A DNA stretch of 64,000 nucleotides, taken from CALJTV01 sp036821185 (lineage in GTDB: Bacteria; Chloroflexota; Dehalococcoidia; GIF9; UBA5629). Positions 35,701 to 43,741 of the stretch are shown here, one piece after another. The notes beneath the pieces are model-generated. The model was given only the letters and a program-made list of their open reading frames with translations, did no database searches and had not been told where the DNA came from. Both the position numbers and the translations under genes were made by a program. Within the stretch, counting starts at the first letter, position 1, and the number at the start of each line of letters is the position of its first letter. Location: contig DAISKD010000002.1 of the NCBI GenBank assembly GCA_036821185.1, forward strand, positions 1 through 64,000, given 5' to 3'.

Positions 35701-36585
35701 ATGCCTTCAAAGTTTAAACAAGCGCTCGACTCCAATAAGTTCGTCATCACCAGTGAGATAGGCCCACCTAAGGGGACAAACCTGGAGAAGATGTACCACC
35801 ACATCGACCTGCTTAAAGATAAGGTTGATGCCCTCAACGTCACCGACCACCAGAGCTCCGTCATGCGCTTTCCCTCCATCGGTGGTTGTCTAGCTATAAA
35901 AGAGCACGGCGGTGAGCCCATCTTGCAGATGACCTGCCGCGACCGCAACCGTTTGGCACTTCAGGCAGAACTCCTCTTCGCCTACACCAGAGGGATCAGG
36001 AATGTCCTCTGTCTCACCGGCGATGCCGTGCCCGTGGGCGACCACAAGGAAGCTAAAGGCGTCTTCGACCTCGACTCCGTGCAGTTGCTCCGGACGATAC
36101 GGACACTGGAATCAGGAAAGGACGTCGGTGGAAATGACCTCGATGGTGCTGTGGAGTTCTGCGCCGGCGCTACCGTCACCCCAGAGGCAAACCCCATCGA
36201 ACCACAGCTGATCAAATTCGAGAAAAAAGTGGAGGCTGGCGCCGAGTTCTTCCAGACACAGGCAATCTACGACCTGGACAAATTCGCCAAATTCATGCAG
36301 TTTGCTCGTCAGTTCCCTGTGAAAATCCTCGCCGGCATCGTTCTGCTCTCTTCAGCTAGAATGGCAAAATACATGACAGAAAATGTACCCGGTATCTTCG
36401 TCCCTCAATACCTAATAGACGAGCTGGCAAACGCGCCCAAAGGCATGGCGCTTAACAAAGGCATCGAGATAGCTGGCAGGATGATAGCCACCATAAAGAA
36501 AGAGGGTATCTGCGACGGTGTCCACATCATGGCTATCGGCAGGGAGGAGGTCGTCCCGGATATCATCCAGGCAGCTGGTATTTGA
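35701..36585 (+). CDS. metF: 5,10-methylenetetrahydrofolate reductase
   Basis: A 294-residue TIM-barrel flavoprotein of the MetF family. It carries FVITSEIGPPKG (N-terminal strand with the catalytic glutamate), VTDHQSSVMRFP, TCRDRNRLALQAELL and the FAD-contact NVLCLTGDAVPVGDH. It reduces methylene-THF to methyl-THF, in the Wood-Ljungdahl methyl branch or for methionine synthesis. It is the last gene of the cluster that starts at 28804. Co-location with MetV and a NuoEF-type input module argues against a stand-alone NADH-dependent enzyme. Confidence 0.95.
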   Translation: MPSKFKQALDSNKFVITSEIGPPKGTNLEKMYHHIDLLKDKVDALNVTDHQSSVMRFPSIGGCLAIKEHGGEPILQMTCRDRNRLALQAELLFAYTRGIRNVLCLTGDAVPVGDHKEAKGVFDLDSVQLLRTIRTLESGKDVGGNDLDGAVEFCAGATVTPEANPIEPQLIKFEKKVEAGAEFFQTQAIYDLDKFAKFMQFARQFPVKILAGIVLLSSARMAKYMTENVPGIFVPQYLIDELANAPKGMALNKGIEIAGRMIATIKKEGICDGVHIMAIGREEVVPDIIQAAGI

Positions 36586-36650
36586 TATTGATCCAGAGGG
36601 GCTCTACCGGCGACCCTATACCCACTTCATTCCACAGGACCCGCCTGCAC

Positions 36651-36685
36651 GTTTTAGCGTCCGGTATAAAAGACCGAGCTAAAAC
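36651..36685. repeat. Inverted repeat after metF
   Basis: GTTTTAGC (36651-36658) and GCTAAAAC (36678-36685) form a perfect 8-bp stem, with a small CGG/CCG inner pairing and a TATAAAAGA loop. There is no T-run after it, so it is not a classical terminator; it could be a processing or operator site. The rest of the 252-bp gap (36586-36837) shows nothing recognisable. Confidence 0.4.
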
Positions 36686-36837
36686 ATAGCCGCGAATGCG
36701 ACGATGCCCATATATGGTATACCGTGGAAAATCCAGCAGGCACGCCCTTGCCTTTTGCATAGTCGCCAGCTAATCTATCTGTAGTCATAACATGCTTAAT
36801 ATCTCAACGATAGCTTTAAAGGGGCTGTTTTAGAGCG

Positions 36838-37560
36838 GTGCGGAGAGTCCTCAACATCGCCCATAGAGGTTTTACCAGGGTTTTTCCGGACAATTCCCTA
36901 GAGTCTCTGGACGCGGCTATCGAGATAGGCGTTGATGGTGTGGAATTCGATGTTCGGGAGACCTCCGATAAAAATTTCGTCGTCTTCCATGATCCGAAGC
37001 TGCACGGCACCAGTATCAGGGAGCTGACGCTGGCACAATTGCAGGGCGTAAAGCTGGAAGGAAAATACAAAATTCCCACACTGGAAGAAGTACTTCGCCT
37101 CTGCGGCAATCGTACCAGGCTGTTCATTGAACTGAAGGCTGTGGAATCGTTTCCACGGCTGGTGGAGGTCCTGAGGTCAGAAGCACCGCTTTCCGATATC
37201 ATGCTGCTATCTTTTAGCAGGGCTTTGCTTACCGAAGCCTTGTACCTGGCGCCAGACATTCCCAGGGCTATTATCGTTACATCTCCGGGAAAGAGTCCGC
37301 TGCAACTGATGGAATCGGTGCAGGCTGACGCTATTGTCGCCAGGTACCCGTTTGGGGGCAGAAAATTGGTCGAGGCGGTCCATGGGGTCGGCCGGGCTAT
37401 CTTCGTCTGGGGCCTGCCATTACCTTGTTGTATCAACGGTGTTGTCAAGATGGATGTGGACGGTATCATCTCGGACTTCCCCGATGCGGTGGGGAAAAAG
37501 CTCAGCGAAAAGTTGTTGATCTGTCAAGCAGACGACCAAAAACCACCCAAACCAGAATAA
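36838..37560 (+). CDS. Glycerophosphodiester phosphodiesterase
   Basis: A 240-residue GDPD-family TIM barrel. The catalytic histidine pair is in IAHRGFTRVFPDNS and FHDPKLHG, and the metal ligands are in GVEFDVRET. It hydrolyses glycerophosphodiesters to glycerol-3-phosphate and the alcohol. No signal peptide is present, so it is cytosolic. The start is GTG, with GGGG upstream. The C-terminal tail is slightly degenerate (VGKKLSEKLLICQADDQ) but the motifs are intact. Confidence 0.9.
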   Translation: MRRVLNIAHRGFTRVFPDNSLESLDAAIEIGVDGVEFDVRETSDKNFVVFHDPKLHGTSIRELTLAQLQGVKLEGKYKIPTLEEVLRLCGNRTRLFIELKAVESFPRLVEVLRSEAPLSDIMLLSFSRALLTEALYLAPDIPRAIIVTSPGKSPLQLMESVQADAIVARYPFGGRKLVEAVHGVGRAIFVWGLPLPCCINGVVKMDVDGIISDFPDAVGKKLSEKLLICQADDQKPPKPE

Positions 37561-37681
37561 GAACAAGAATTAGTCCTCAGGAATCTCTGGCAGCATCAGC
37601 TTTTTCACCTCAATAGCCTCTCTCACCTTGCCTATTTATTATTGATGTTATTCCTATTACTTCTGAACAAATGCCCGTTTG

Positions 37682-37710
37682 TTGCCTTAGCCGCTGCGTC
37701 CCGCTATAAT
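37682..37710 (+). promoter_or_regulatory. sigma-70-type promoter of the selenium-type operon
   Basis: TTGCCT (37682-37687) and a perfect TATAAT (37705-37710) are separated by 17 bp. Transcription would start near 37717, leaving a 225-nt leader before yedE. The segment 37561-37681 upstream of it shows no gene or clear terminator. Confidence 0.65.
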
Positions 37711-37716
37711 ATCGGC

Positions 37717-37941
37717 GGACTTTGCATAGAAAGGGGGTGACGCTATGGTTGTCCTGCATCGGCGGGTATGATTCGACCCGTTGACGGTGCACGTAGTGCA
37801 CCACCACAGAGCCGCTGCACAGGAAGCCAGCAACGCCACCCCAACCCCAGATACCTGCTGAAGCTCCCGCTGGGCACCTCGCGTTGTTATGCTTCCCGGA
37901 CAGCGGGCAAAACCATAACAACGAAGGAGGTGCTGATTTCA
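37717..37941 (+). promoter_or_regulatory. Structured 5' leader with upstream ORF, candidate cis-regulatory RNA
   Basis: The 225-nt untranslated leader contains three perfect stems: CGGGT/ACCCG (37763-37767 with 37776-37780), GGTGCAC/GTGCACC around a 3-nt loop (37786-37802), and CGTTGTTATG/CATAACAACG (37882-37891 with 37914-37923) with an inner CCCG/CGGG stem. The last stem ends one base before the AAGGAGG site of yedE, so folding could hide or expose it. I do not recognise it as a known riboswitch class. Confidence 0.5.
37745..37771 (+). CDS. Possible 8-codon leader peptide
   Basis: ATG 37745 follows AAAGGGGGTGA (37730-37740), which differs from the ideal anti-16S complement at one base. The frame reads MVVLHRRV and then stops at TGA. 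The stop lies in the loop of the first leader hairpin. Such a strong ribosome-binding site in front of a tiny frame suggests an attenuation or translation-coupling role, but chance cannot be excluded. Confidence 0.35.
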   Translation: MVVLHRRV

Positions 37942-39045
37942 ATGAATGCTTTCTCGCGCTTTCTTATGTCCCGATGGGGACCGATCATTACTGGTGCCGT
38001 CGTAGGTATACTTGCACCCATTCTGGTGAAGCTGGGCAACCCTGGCAACATGGGGCTATGCATGGTCTGCTTCACCCGCGATATTGCCGGGGCACTGGGG
38101 CTGCACCGTGCTGCGGCTGTGCAGTACATCAGGCCCGAAATCATCGGGCTCTTCTTCGGTGCCCTCACCAGTGCGCTCGCCTTCGGTGAATTCAAGCCGC
38201 GCACCGGCTCAGCCCCGCTGGTGCGTTTCCTGCTGGGCGTGTTCGCTTCGTTCGGCGCGCTGCTGTTCCTTGGCTGTCCCTGGCGCGCCTATCTCAGGTT
38301 GGCTGGCGGCGACTGGAACGCCATCCTTGCCATCCTCGGTCTCATCGCCGGCATCGGCATCGGTATCGGCTTCCTAAAAATGGGCTACAGCCTGGGGCGT
38401 AACCACCCCGCCCCTAAGGCTCTGGGCTGGATAATGCCCGCGATTATGCTTGCCCTGCTGGTGCTGCTGGCACTCGCTCCACAGTTCGGCCGTGATGCCT
38501 CGGGGAACCCCACCGGCCCTATCTTCTTCTCAGAAAAGGGTCCGGGCAGCCAGCACGCACCGATTATTGTCAGCATCATCGTGGGGCTTATAATAGGTTT
38601 CCTTGCTCAGCGGAGCCGCTTCTGTACCGTGGGTGCTATACGCGATGTCATCTTGCTCCGCGACTCACGCCTGCTTAACGGTATATTAGCGTTCATTGTC
38701 CTCGCTTTCCTTACCAACCTGATATTGGGTCAGTTCCATCCCGGCTTTGCCAACCAGCCGGTGTCGCACACCAATGCCCTGTTCAACTTCGGCGGCATGG
38801 TGCTGGCAGGGCTGGCATTCACCCTGGCAGGCGGCTGCCCAGGAAGGCAGCTTTTCCTCTCGGGTGAGGGCGATGCCGATGCTGCCATGTTCGTCATCGG
38901 TATGATAGTCGGAGCCGGCTTTGCCCACACCTACAGCGTTGCCGCCACAGCAAACGGCCCGTCTGCCTTCAGCGCACTCGCTCTGGTCGTGGGTTTGGTC
39001 ATCTGCATTATCATCGGCCTGACCATGCGAGAGAGAAAGGTTTAG
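37942..39045 (+). CDS. yedE: YedE-type membrane transporter (putative selenium/sulfur compound)
   Basis: A 367-residue polytopic membrane protein of the YeeE/YedE family. Conserved cysteines occur in MGLCMVCFTRD, FLGCPWRAYLR, RSRFCTVGAIRD and GGCPGRQLFLSGEGD, the paired motifs of the thiosulfate-transporter fold. In the seleno-YedE subfamily these proteins are encoded next to YedF, as here, and are thought to import a selenium compound; this is inferred from context. The ATG at 37942 follows AAGGAGG. An in-frame ATG 174 nt upstream would run through the structured leader and is rejected. Confidence 0.85.
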   Translation: MNAFSRFLMSRWGPIITGAVVGILAPILVKLGNPGNMGLCMVCFTRDIAGALGLHRAAAVQYIRPEIIGLFFGALTSALAFGEFKPRTGSAPLVRFLLGVFASFGALLFLGCPWRAYLRLAGGDWNAILAILGLIAGIGIGIGFLKMGYSLGRNHPAPKALGWIMPAIMLALLVLLALAPQFGRDASGNPTGPIFFSEKGPGSQHAPIIVSIIVGLIIGFLAQRSRFCTVGAIRDVILLRDSRLLNGILAFIVLAFLTNLILGQFHPGFANQPVSHTNALFNFGGMVLAGLAFTLAGGCPGRQLFLSGEGDADAAMFVIGMIVGAGFAHTYSVAATANGPSAFSALALVVGLVICIIIGLTMRERKV

Positions 39046-39055
39046 GAGGTAGTCA

Positions 39056-39271
39056 ATGAGCGAAACTTTAGATTGTCGCGGCCTGTCCTGTCCCCAGCCA
39101 GCGATGCTCGCCCGCCAGGCGCTGCAGAAGCTCGGTAAAGGTACGTTGGAGGTGCTGGTAGACTCACCCACAGCGCGTGAGAACGTCTCCCGCCTGGCAA
39201 GAGATGCTGGCTGGCAGGTGGACATCCAGCAACAGCCCGATGGAAGTGTTAAACTGGTACTGAGTAAATGA
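39056..39271 (+). CDS. yedF: YedF/TusA-family sulfur (selenium) carrier protein
   Basis: A 71-residue single TusA-like domain with the CPxP motif (GLSCPQPAMLARQAL), whose cysteine carries persulfide or perselenide. An ideal TAGGAGGT ribosome-binding site precedes it. Its TGA overlaps the ATG of the desulfurase-like gene (ATGA), matching the usual YedF-desulfurase pairing. It lacks the second DsrE-like domain of long YedF proteins. Confidence 0.88.
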   Translation: MSETLDCRGLSCPQPAMLARQALQKLGKGTLEVLVDSPTARENVSRLARDAGWQVDIQQQPDGSVKLVLSK

Positions 39272-40416
39272 TCTACCTGGACAACGCTGCCACCTCCTGG
39301 CCCAAACCGCCAGAGGTATTGAAAGCTATGACCGACGTTCTGGAACGCTCCGGGGGTAACCCCGGGCGTTCCGGACACAGGCTGTCTATCGAGGCGGCAA
39401 GGATGATATATCAGACCAGAGAGGACATCGCCGAGTTTTTCAATTCCGGCGACCCGTTGGGCGTCATCTTCACCAGCAATGCCACCCATGCCCTTAACCT
39501 CGCTATTTATGGAGTCCTCCGCCCCGGCGACCGTGTGGTCACCACTTCCATGGAGCACAACTCGGTGATGCGCCCGCTGCGCCGCCTGGAAAAGAAAGGT
39601 GTGAAGCTACAGGTCGTCCCCTGCGCCAGGGATGGCACCGTTGATCTGGCAGAGATGGCGAAGGTGGTAACGCCAAGGACAAAGCTTGTAATTAGCGTTT
39701 TTGCCAGCAATGTGGTCGGCACCATTATGCCGATAAAAGAGATCGCCGACATCGCCCATAGGGCCGGTGCCCTGTTCCTCGTCGATGCCGCCCAGGCGGC
39801 TGGCGCCCTGCCCATAGACATTCAGGGGCTAGCCATCGACCTTTTTGCCTTTACCGGGCACAAAGCGCTGCTGGGCTCACCTGGCAGCGGTGGTCTGGTG
39901 ATTCGATCAGGCGTTGATGTCTCACAGATAGAACCACTGATGCGGGGTGGCACCGGAAGCCAGTCCGAGCTTGAGGAACACCCCGAATTCCTTCCTGACA
40001 AGTTCGAGAGCGGGACCCCCAATCTGGTGGGCATCGCCAGCTTGCAGGCCGGGATAAGATGGCTGAGGCAAAGGGGAATGGACGCCATCCGCGAACGTGA
40101 GAAGGACCTTACCCGCCGGTTTATCGAGGGGCTGTCACAGATACCAGGCATCAAAATTTATGGTACACTTGACGCCGAAAGATGCGTTGCCATAGTCTCT
40201 TTTACCGTGGAGGGCAAGACGGTGTCTGAAATTGGGATGAGGCTCGACGAGGAGCATGATGTGCTGGTACGGGTGGGCTTGCACTGTGCCCCAGCAGCCC
40301 ACAGGACGATCGGCTCTTTCCCCGAGGGCACCGTGCGGCTAGCGCCAGGCATCTTCACCACGCTCGCTGAGGTGGAGACTGCGCTTCGAGCCATAGCCAG
40401 GGTGATCAGGTCATGA
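39268..40416 (+). CDS. Cysteine desulfurase / selenocysteine lyase-like PLP enzyme
   Basis: A 382-residue class-V aminotransferase-fold enzyme of the TIGR01977 type. The PLP lysine is in AFTGHKALLGSPGSGG (about residue 197), and the active-site cysteine lies in VGLHCAPAAHRTIGSFPEGTVRL near the C terminus. It removes sulfur or selenium from cysteine/selenocysteine and hands it to a carrier, here the overlapping YedF or the DUF3343 protein. This subfamily tracks with selenium use but does not by itself prove selenoprotein synthesis. Confidence 0.9.
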   Translation: MIYLDNAATSWPKPPEVLKAMTDVLERSGGNPGRSGHRLSIEAARMIYQTREDIAEFFNSGDPLGVIFTSNATHALNLAIYGVLRPGDRVVTTSMEHNSVMRPLRRLEKKGVKLQVVPCARDGTVDLAEMAKVVTPRTKLVISVFASNVVGTIMPIKEIADIAHRAGALFLVDAAQAAGALPIDIQGLAIDLFAFTGHKALLGSPGSGGLVIRSGVDVSQIEPLMRGGTGSQSELEEHPEFLPDKFESGTPNLVGIASLQAGIRWLRQRGMDAIREREKDLTRRFIEGLSQIPGIKIYGTLDAERCVAIVSFTVEGKTVSEIGMRLDEEHDVLVRVGLHCAPAAHRTIGSFPEGTVRLAPGIFTTLAEVETALRAIARVIRS

Positions 40417-40637
40417 GATACGGAGTGATACTTTTCCACACCACCTCGGCAGCGATGCAGGCGGAGAGGCTGCTATCTAAAGCCGGACTGAAAGTGAAGC
40501 TCATTCCAACACCACGCCAGTTCTCCAGCGACTGCGGCATCGCCCTCCGCTTTGACTGGGAACAGAAAGGAGAGGTGGAATCGCTGCTCGCCTCAAACAA
40601 GGTGGACACCGCTGCTCTCCATCAGATGGAAGGGTAA
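40413..40637 (+). CDS. DUF3343 putative Se/S carrier-like protein
   Basis: A 74-residue DUF3343 member. It opens with the typical YGVILFHTTSAAMQAERLL and has the conserved serine/cysteine loop PRQFSSDCGIALRF around residues 36-48; the single cysteine would carry the chalcogen. The ATGA overlap with the desulfurase-like gene indicates translational coupling. The family is a regular companion of YedF and desulfurases in anaerobes; its biochemical role is unproven. Confidence 0.85.
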   Translation: MRYGVILFHTTSAAMQAERLLSKAGLKVKLIPTPRQFSSDCGIALRFDWEQKGEVESLLASNKVDTAALHQMEG

Positions 40638-40655
40638 AACAGGCAGGGGACTGAA

Positions 40656-40928
40656 TTGAAGGTAAAGAATAATGCTTTGAAAATCAACCTTGCTGACAAT
40701 GTTGCCATCGCCATACGCGAAATAAAGAAGGGCGAGCCGGTGATAATAGACGACACAGAAATGTGCGTGGCAGCTGAGGATATACCCGCCAGCCACAAGA
40801 TAGCCCTGGAGCCGATCGCCGTGGGTAGGCCGGTCGTCCGATATGGCGAACCAATTGTGGTGGCTACCGATGACATCGCTGTGGGACAGTGGGTGCACCT
40901 GCACAACACCAGGCCCGTAGAAGGTTAA
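40656..40928 (+). CDS. UxaA-family SAF-domain (small) subunit
   Basis: A 90-residue SAF domain (NVAIAIREIKKGEPV...IPASHKIALEPIAVGRPVVRYGEPI) corresponding to the N-terminal part of altronate/galactarate dehydratase. The large catalytic part is the next gene, 17 bp downstream, so this is the split, two-subunit form. The start is TTG 40656 behind AGGGGA. It lies 18 bp after the DUF3343 gene in the same direction and could belong to the same transcript. Confidence 0.85.
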   Translation: MKVKNNALKINLADNVAIAIREIKKGEPVIIDDTEMCVAAEDIPASHKIALEPIAVGRPVVRYGEPIVVATDDIAVGQWVHLHNTRPVEG

Positions 40929-40945
40929 AGCACTGGAGGCAAGAT

Positions 40946-42094
40946 ATGGAGTTTAACGGTTACCGCCGCGAGGACGGCAGGGCAGGGGTGAGGAACCATA
41001 TATTGGTGATGTCATCGGTCGCCTGCGCCAACGGCGTGGTGGAAGCGCTGGAACGCATGTTCCCGGAGATAATGACCGTAAAGCACGCCTACGGCTGTGG
41101 CTACGGCCCCGAAGACCTGACCTTTAGTTTGAAGACGTTGGGTGGCATGGCAAGCCACCCTAACGTCGGCGCCGTCCTCATCATCGGGCTGGGCTGCGAG
41201 GTGCTCAAGCCGGAATATGTGGCAACAGGGGTAAAGGATAAGCCCGTGGAATCACTGCTGATACAGACCTCGGGAAGCAAAGCCACCGTAAATAAAGCTA
41301 GTCAGCTTATTAAAAAGTTCGCCGCCCACCTCAAACGACAAAAACGAGAGCCGGTGCCGCTGAGCGCACTGCTGGTGGGGTTGAAATGCGGCGGCTCGGA
41401 CGCATTCTCAGGTGTCACCGCCAACCCGGCGCTGGGTGTAGCTGCAGATATGCTGGTAGCTGAAGGGGCGAGCGTGATCATGGGTGAGGTCACCGAGATG
41501 ATCGGCACCGACCACATCCTGAAAAAACGTTGTCCTGACCCCGAGTTGGGCGAAAAATTGCAGAAGTTAATACTGGAGCAGGAAAAACGGGTGAGGGAGG
41601 CATTGGGTGAGCTTGCTGGGCTGGTCATTGCCCCGGGAAATATCGATGGCGGGCTATCGTCCATTACCGAGAAATCCCTGGGCTGTAATGCCAAGGCAGG
41701 TACCTCGCCAATAGTGGAAATCGTGGGCTACGCCGAGAGGCCCAGTCGCAGCGGGCTGGTCATCATGAACACCCCAGGCTACGACATCGATGCCATGGCG
41801 GGCATGGCTGCCGCCGGTGCACAGATAATCGTATTCACCACCGGCAGAGGGACACCGGTGGGTTTCCCTGCAGTACCGGTCATTAAAGTGTCCAGCAATT
41901 CCACCATTTTTAGAACCATGAAAGGTGACATAGACGTGGATGCCGGTACCATACTTGAAGGCGAGAGGGCGCTCGCCGACGTAGGAAAGGAGATCTACGA
42001 TTGCATACTGGCGACAGCAAACGGTAGGCTCACCTGCGCCGAGAGAAACCGCATGGAGGCCTTCAACTGCTTGAAGCAGGGGATAACCTTTTAG
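40946..42094 (+). CDS. UxaA-family dehydratase large subunit
   Basis: A 382-residue GarD/SuyB-type C-terminal domain (MEFNGYRREDGRAGVRNHILVMSSV start; GLKCGGSDAFSGVTANPALG in the middle; FTTGRGTPVGFPAVPVIKVSSNS near the end). Family members dehydrate sugar acids such as altronate or galactarate, or cleave sulfolactate (SuyB). Sulfolactate or another sulfonate would suit the sulfur/selenium neighbours but is speculative. ATG 40946 follows TGGAGG. Confidence 0.85.
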   Translation: MEFNGYRREDGRAGVRNHILVMSSVACANGVVEALERMFPEIMTVKHAYGCGYGPEDLTFSLKTLGGMASHPNVGAVLIIGLGCEVLKPEYVATGVKDKPVESLLIQTSGSKATVNKASQLIKKFAAHLKRQKREPVPLSALLVGLKCGGSDAFSGVTANPALGVAADMLVAEGASVIMGEVTEMIGTDHILKKRCPDPELGEKLQKLILEQEKRVREALGELAGLVIAPGNIDGGLSSITEKSLGCNAKAGTSPIVEIVGYAERPSRSGLVIMNTPGYDIDAMAGMAAAGAQIIVFTTGRGTPVGFPAVPVIKVSSNSTIFRTMKGDIDVDAGTILEGERALADVGKEIYDCILATANGRLTCAERNRMEAFNCLKQGITF

Positions 42095-42108
42095 TGAAGA
42101 TCGTCGGA

Positions 42109-42507
42109 CTAACGCTTAGTATACTGCGGCGCTTTGCGGGCGCGCTTTAAGCCGTACTTCTTACGCTCCTTCACTCTGGCATCGCGTGTCAACAGGCCGG
42201 CATACCGCAACAGCGGCTTGAAGTTCTCATTGTAGGCAACAAGCGCCCGGGAGATACCGTGGCGCATGGCATCCGCCCAAGCACTGATGCCACCACCTTC
42301 CACCTTCGCCTCGACATCGAACTTGCCCACGGTCTCGGTGACCATAAACGGTTGCATGATGGCGCGCTGGTGGGTCAAGCGAGGGAACAGCTCCTCATAG
42401 GGCTTACCATTCACCGTAAGCCTTCCGCTACCGCCAGGGAACAGCTTCACCCGCACTATAGCGCACTTACGCTTACCCGTGCCCGGGACATAGGTCTGTG
42501 TGGTCAT
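42109..42507 (-). CDS. rpsI: 30S ribosomal protein S9 (uS9)
   Basis: 132 residues; the C-terminal KKYGLKRARKAPQYTKR tail that reaches the P-site tRNA is intact, as is the GGISAWADAMRHGISRALV core. It is the last gene of the ribosomal supercluster and overlaps the rplM stop (ATGA). Fifteen bases separate it from the convergent uxaA-type gene, with no visible terminator. Confidence 0.98.
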   Translation of the reverse strand: MTTQTYVPGTGKRKCAIVRVKLFPGGSGRLTVNGKPYEELFPRLTHQRAIMQPFMVTETVGKFDVEAKVEGGGISAWADAMRHGISRALVAYNENFKPLLRYAGLLTRDARVKERKKYGLKRARKAPQYTKR

Positions 42508-42953
42508 GTGCCTTTAACCTCCTTGGCGGTCGCTTTCGACGCAGCTAGCTGCGCCTTGTGGGGGTGGTCCTCACCAGCATAAACTTTAAGCTTCTTCAAC
42601 ATGCGCCTGCCTAAATCGGTGTCTGGCAGCATACCCTTTACGGCATGCCCAATTACCTGAGTGGGGTGTCTAGCAAGCATCTCACTAAGGGTAACCGCCC
42701 TGAGTCCTCCGGGATAGCCAGAATGGCGGTAATAAATCTTCTCCCTGGCTTTCTTGCCGGTGACCCTCACCTTGGCAGCGTTAATTACGACCACATAATC
42801 GCCGGTGTCCAGATAAGGGGCATATATCGGCTTGTGCTTGCCCATAAGCAGTCTGGCTATCTTAGATGCCAGCCTGCCCAGCGTCTGCCCGGCAGCATCT
42901 ATCAGATGCCACCGGCGCTCTACATCGCTAGCTTTAGTTGCATACGTCTTCAA
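42504..42953 (-). CDS. rplM: 50S ribosomal protein L13 (uL13)
   Basis: 149 residues, with WHLIDAAGQTLGRLASKIA at the N terminus and KVYAGEDHPHKAQ at the C terminus. Here rplM-rpsI is appended to the alpha operon after truA. Its start overlaps the truA stop by 4 bp. Confidence 0.98.
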   Translation of the reverse strand: MKTYATKASDVERRWHLIDAAGQTLGRLASKIARLLMGKHKPIYAPYLDTGDYVVVINAAKVRVTGKKAREKIYYRHSGYPGGLRAVTLSEMLARHPTQVIGHAVKGMLPDTDLGRRMLKKLKVYAGEDHPHKAQLAASKATAKEVKGT

Positions 42954-43729
42954 TTTTCCATCTCCAGAATATACGGGTATTCCACTTTTACTAAATATAG
43001 ACCATGGGCTGGCGCGGTCGGTCCGGCTAAGCCCAGCTTTTTCGCCTCCATAACCCGGTGGAGCTCCTCGGGTCCAGCTTTCCCCAGCCCTACCCTGACC
43101 AGTAACCCCACCGTGTTGCGCACCTGATGGGGCAGGAAAGAGTTAGCCCGCATGCGCAGGGCCACAATTTCCCCCTCCCTTTCTACCCCAGCCTCATATA
43201 GAGTGCGCACCGTGCTTCTGCGCTTCCCCAAATCAGCGCCGAAGGAGGCGAAATCGTGCTCTCCCTCCAGCAGTTTACATGCCCTGTCCATCATCTCGAC
43301 ATCCAGCTTCTGAGGCACGAAGTAGGCGAGTCCCTCCCACAGGGGTGAGCGCGTCGGGCTGTTCAGTATCTTATACTCATACTCCCGACTGGTAGCATCA
43401 CGCCTGACGTCAAACTTCACGTCTACCCTGCAGGCCCCTTTGATGGCTATGTCCCTGGGTAGATAGAAGTTCAACGCCCGCACAAATGTCCGCGGCGACA
43501 GCATCGACCGCGTCCTAAAGCTCACCACCTGCCCCAGGGCATGCACCCCGCTATCGGTACGGCTGGCGGCAACCACACGAACCGCCTCCCCGGTCACCTT
43601 CCTTATCGCCTTCTCCAGCTCGTCTTGGACAGTAGGTACACCGGGCTGCCACTGGAAGCCACAATAGTTGCCGCCGTGGTACTCCACCAAAAGTACGACT
43701 TTGTTGTTAAAGAGCGCCACCTCACCCAT
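42950..43729 (-). CDS. truA: tRNA pseudouridine(38-40) synthase
   Basis: A 259-residue TruA-family enzyme. The catalytic aspartate is in SRTDSGVHALGQVVSF, and the other signatures are YHGGNYCGFQWQPGVPTVQ and RMRANSFLPHQVRN. It isomerises uridines 38-40 of tRNA anticodon arms. It sits 12 bp after rplQ and overlaps rplM, the common truA position in the alpha operon. Confidence 0.95.
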   Translation of the reverse strand: MGEVALFNNKVVLLVEYHGGNYCGFQWQPGVPTVQDELEKAIRKVTGEAVRVVAASRTDSGVHALGQVVSFRTRSMLSPRTFVRALNFYLPRDIAIKGACRVDVKFDVRRDATSREYEYKILNSPTRSPLWEGLAYFVPQKLDVEMMDRACKLLEGEHDFASFGADLGKRRSTVRTLYEAGVEREGEIVALRMRANSFLPHQVRNTVGLLVRVGLGKAGPEELHRVMEAKKLGLAGPTAPAHGLYLVKVEYPYILEMEN

Positions 43730-43741
43730 ATGGTGGCAACG

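Noticed and set aside
37768..37941. Longer YedE starting at ATG 37768 (58 extra residues)
   Set aside because: The extension is Arg/Pro/Ser-rich with no membrane character, runs through perfect hairpins, and a good SD lies before ATG 37942.
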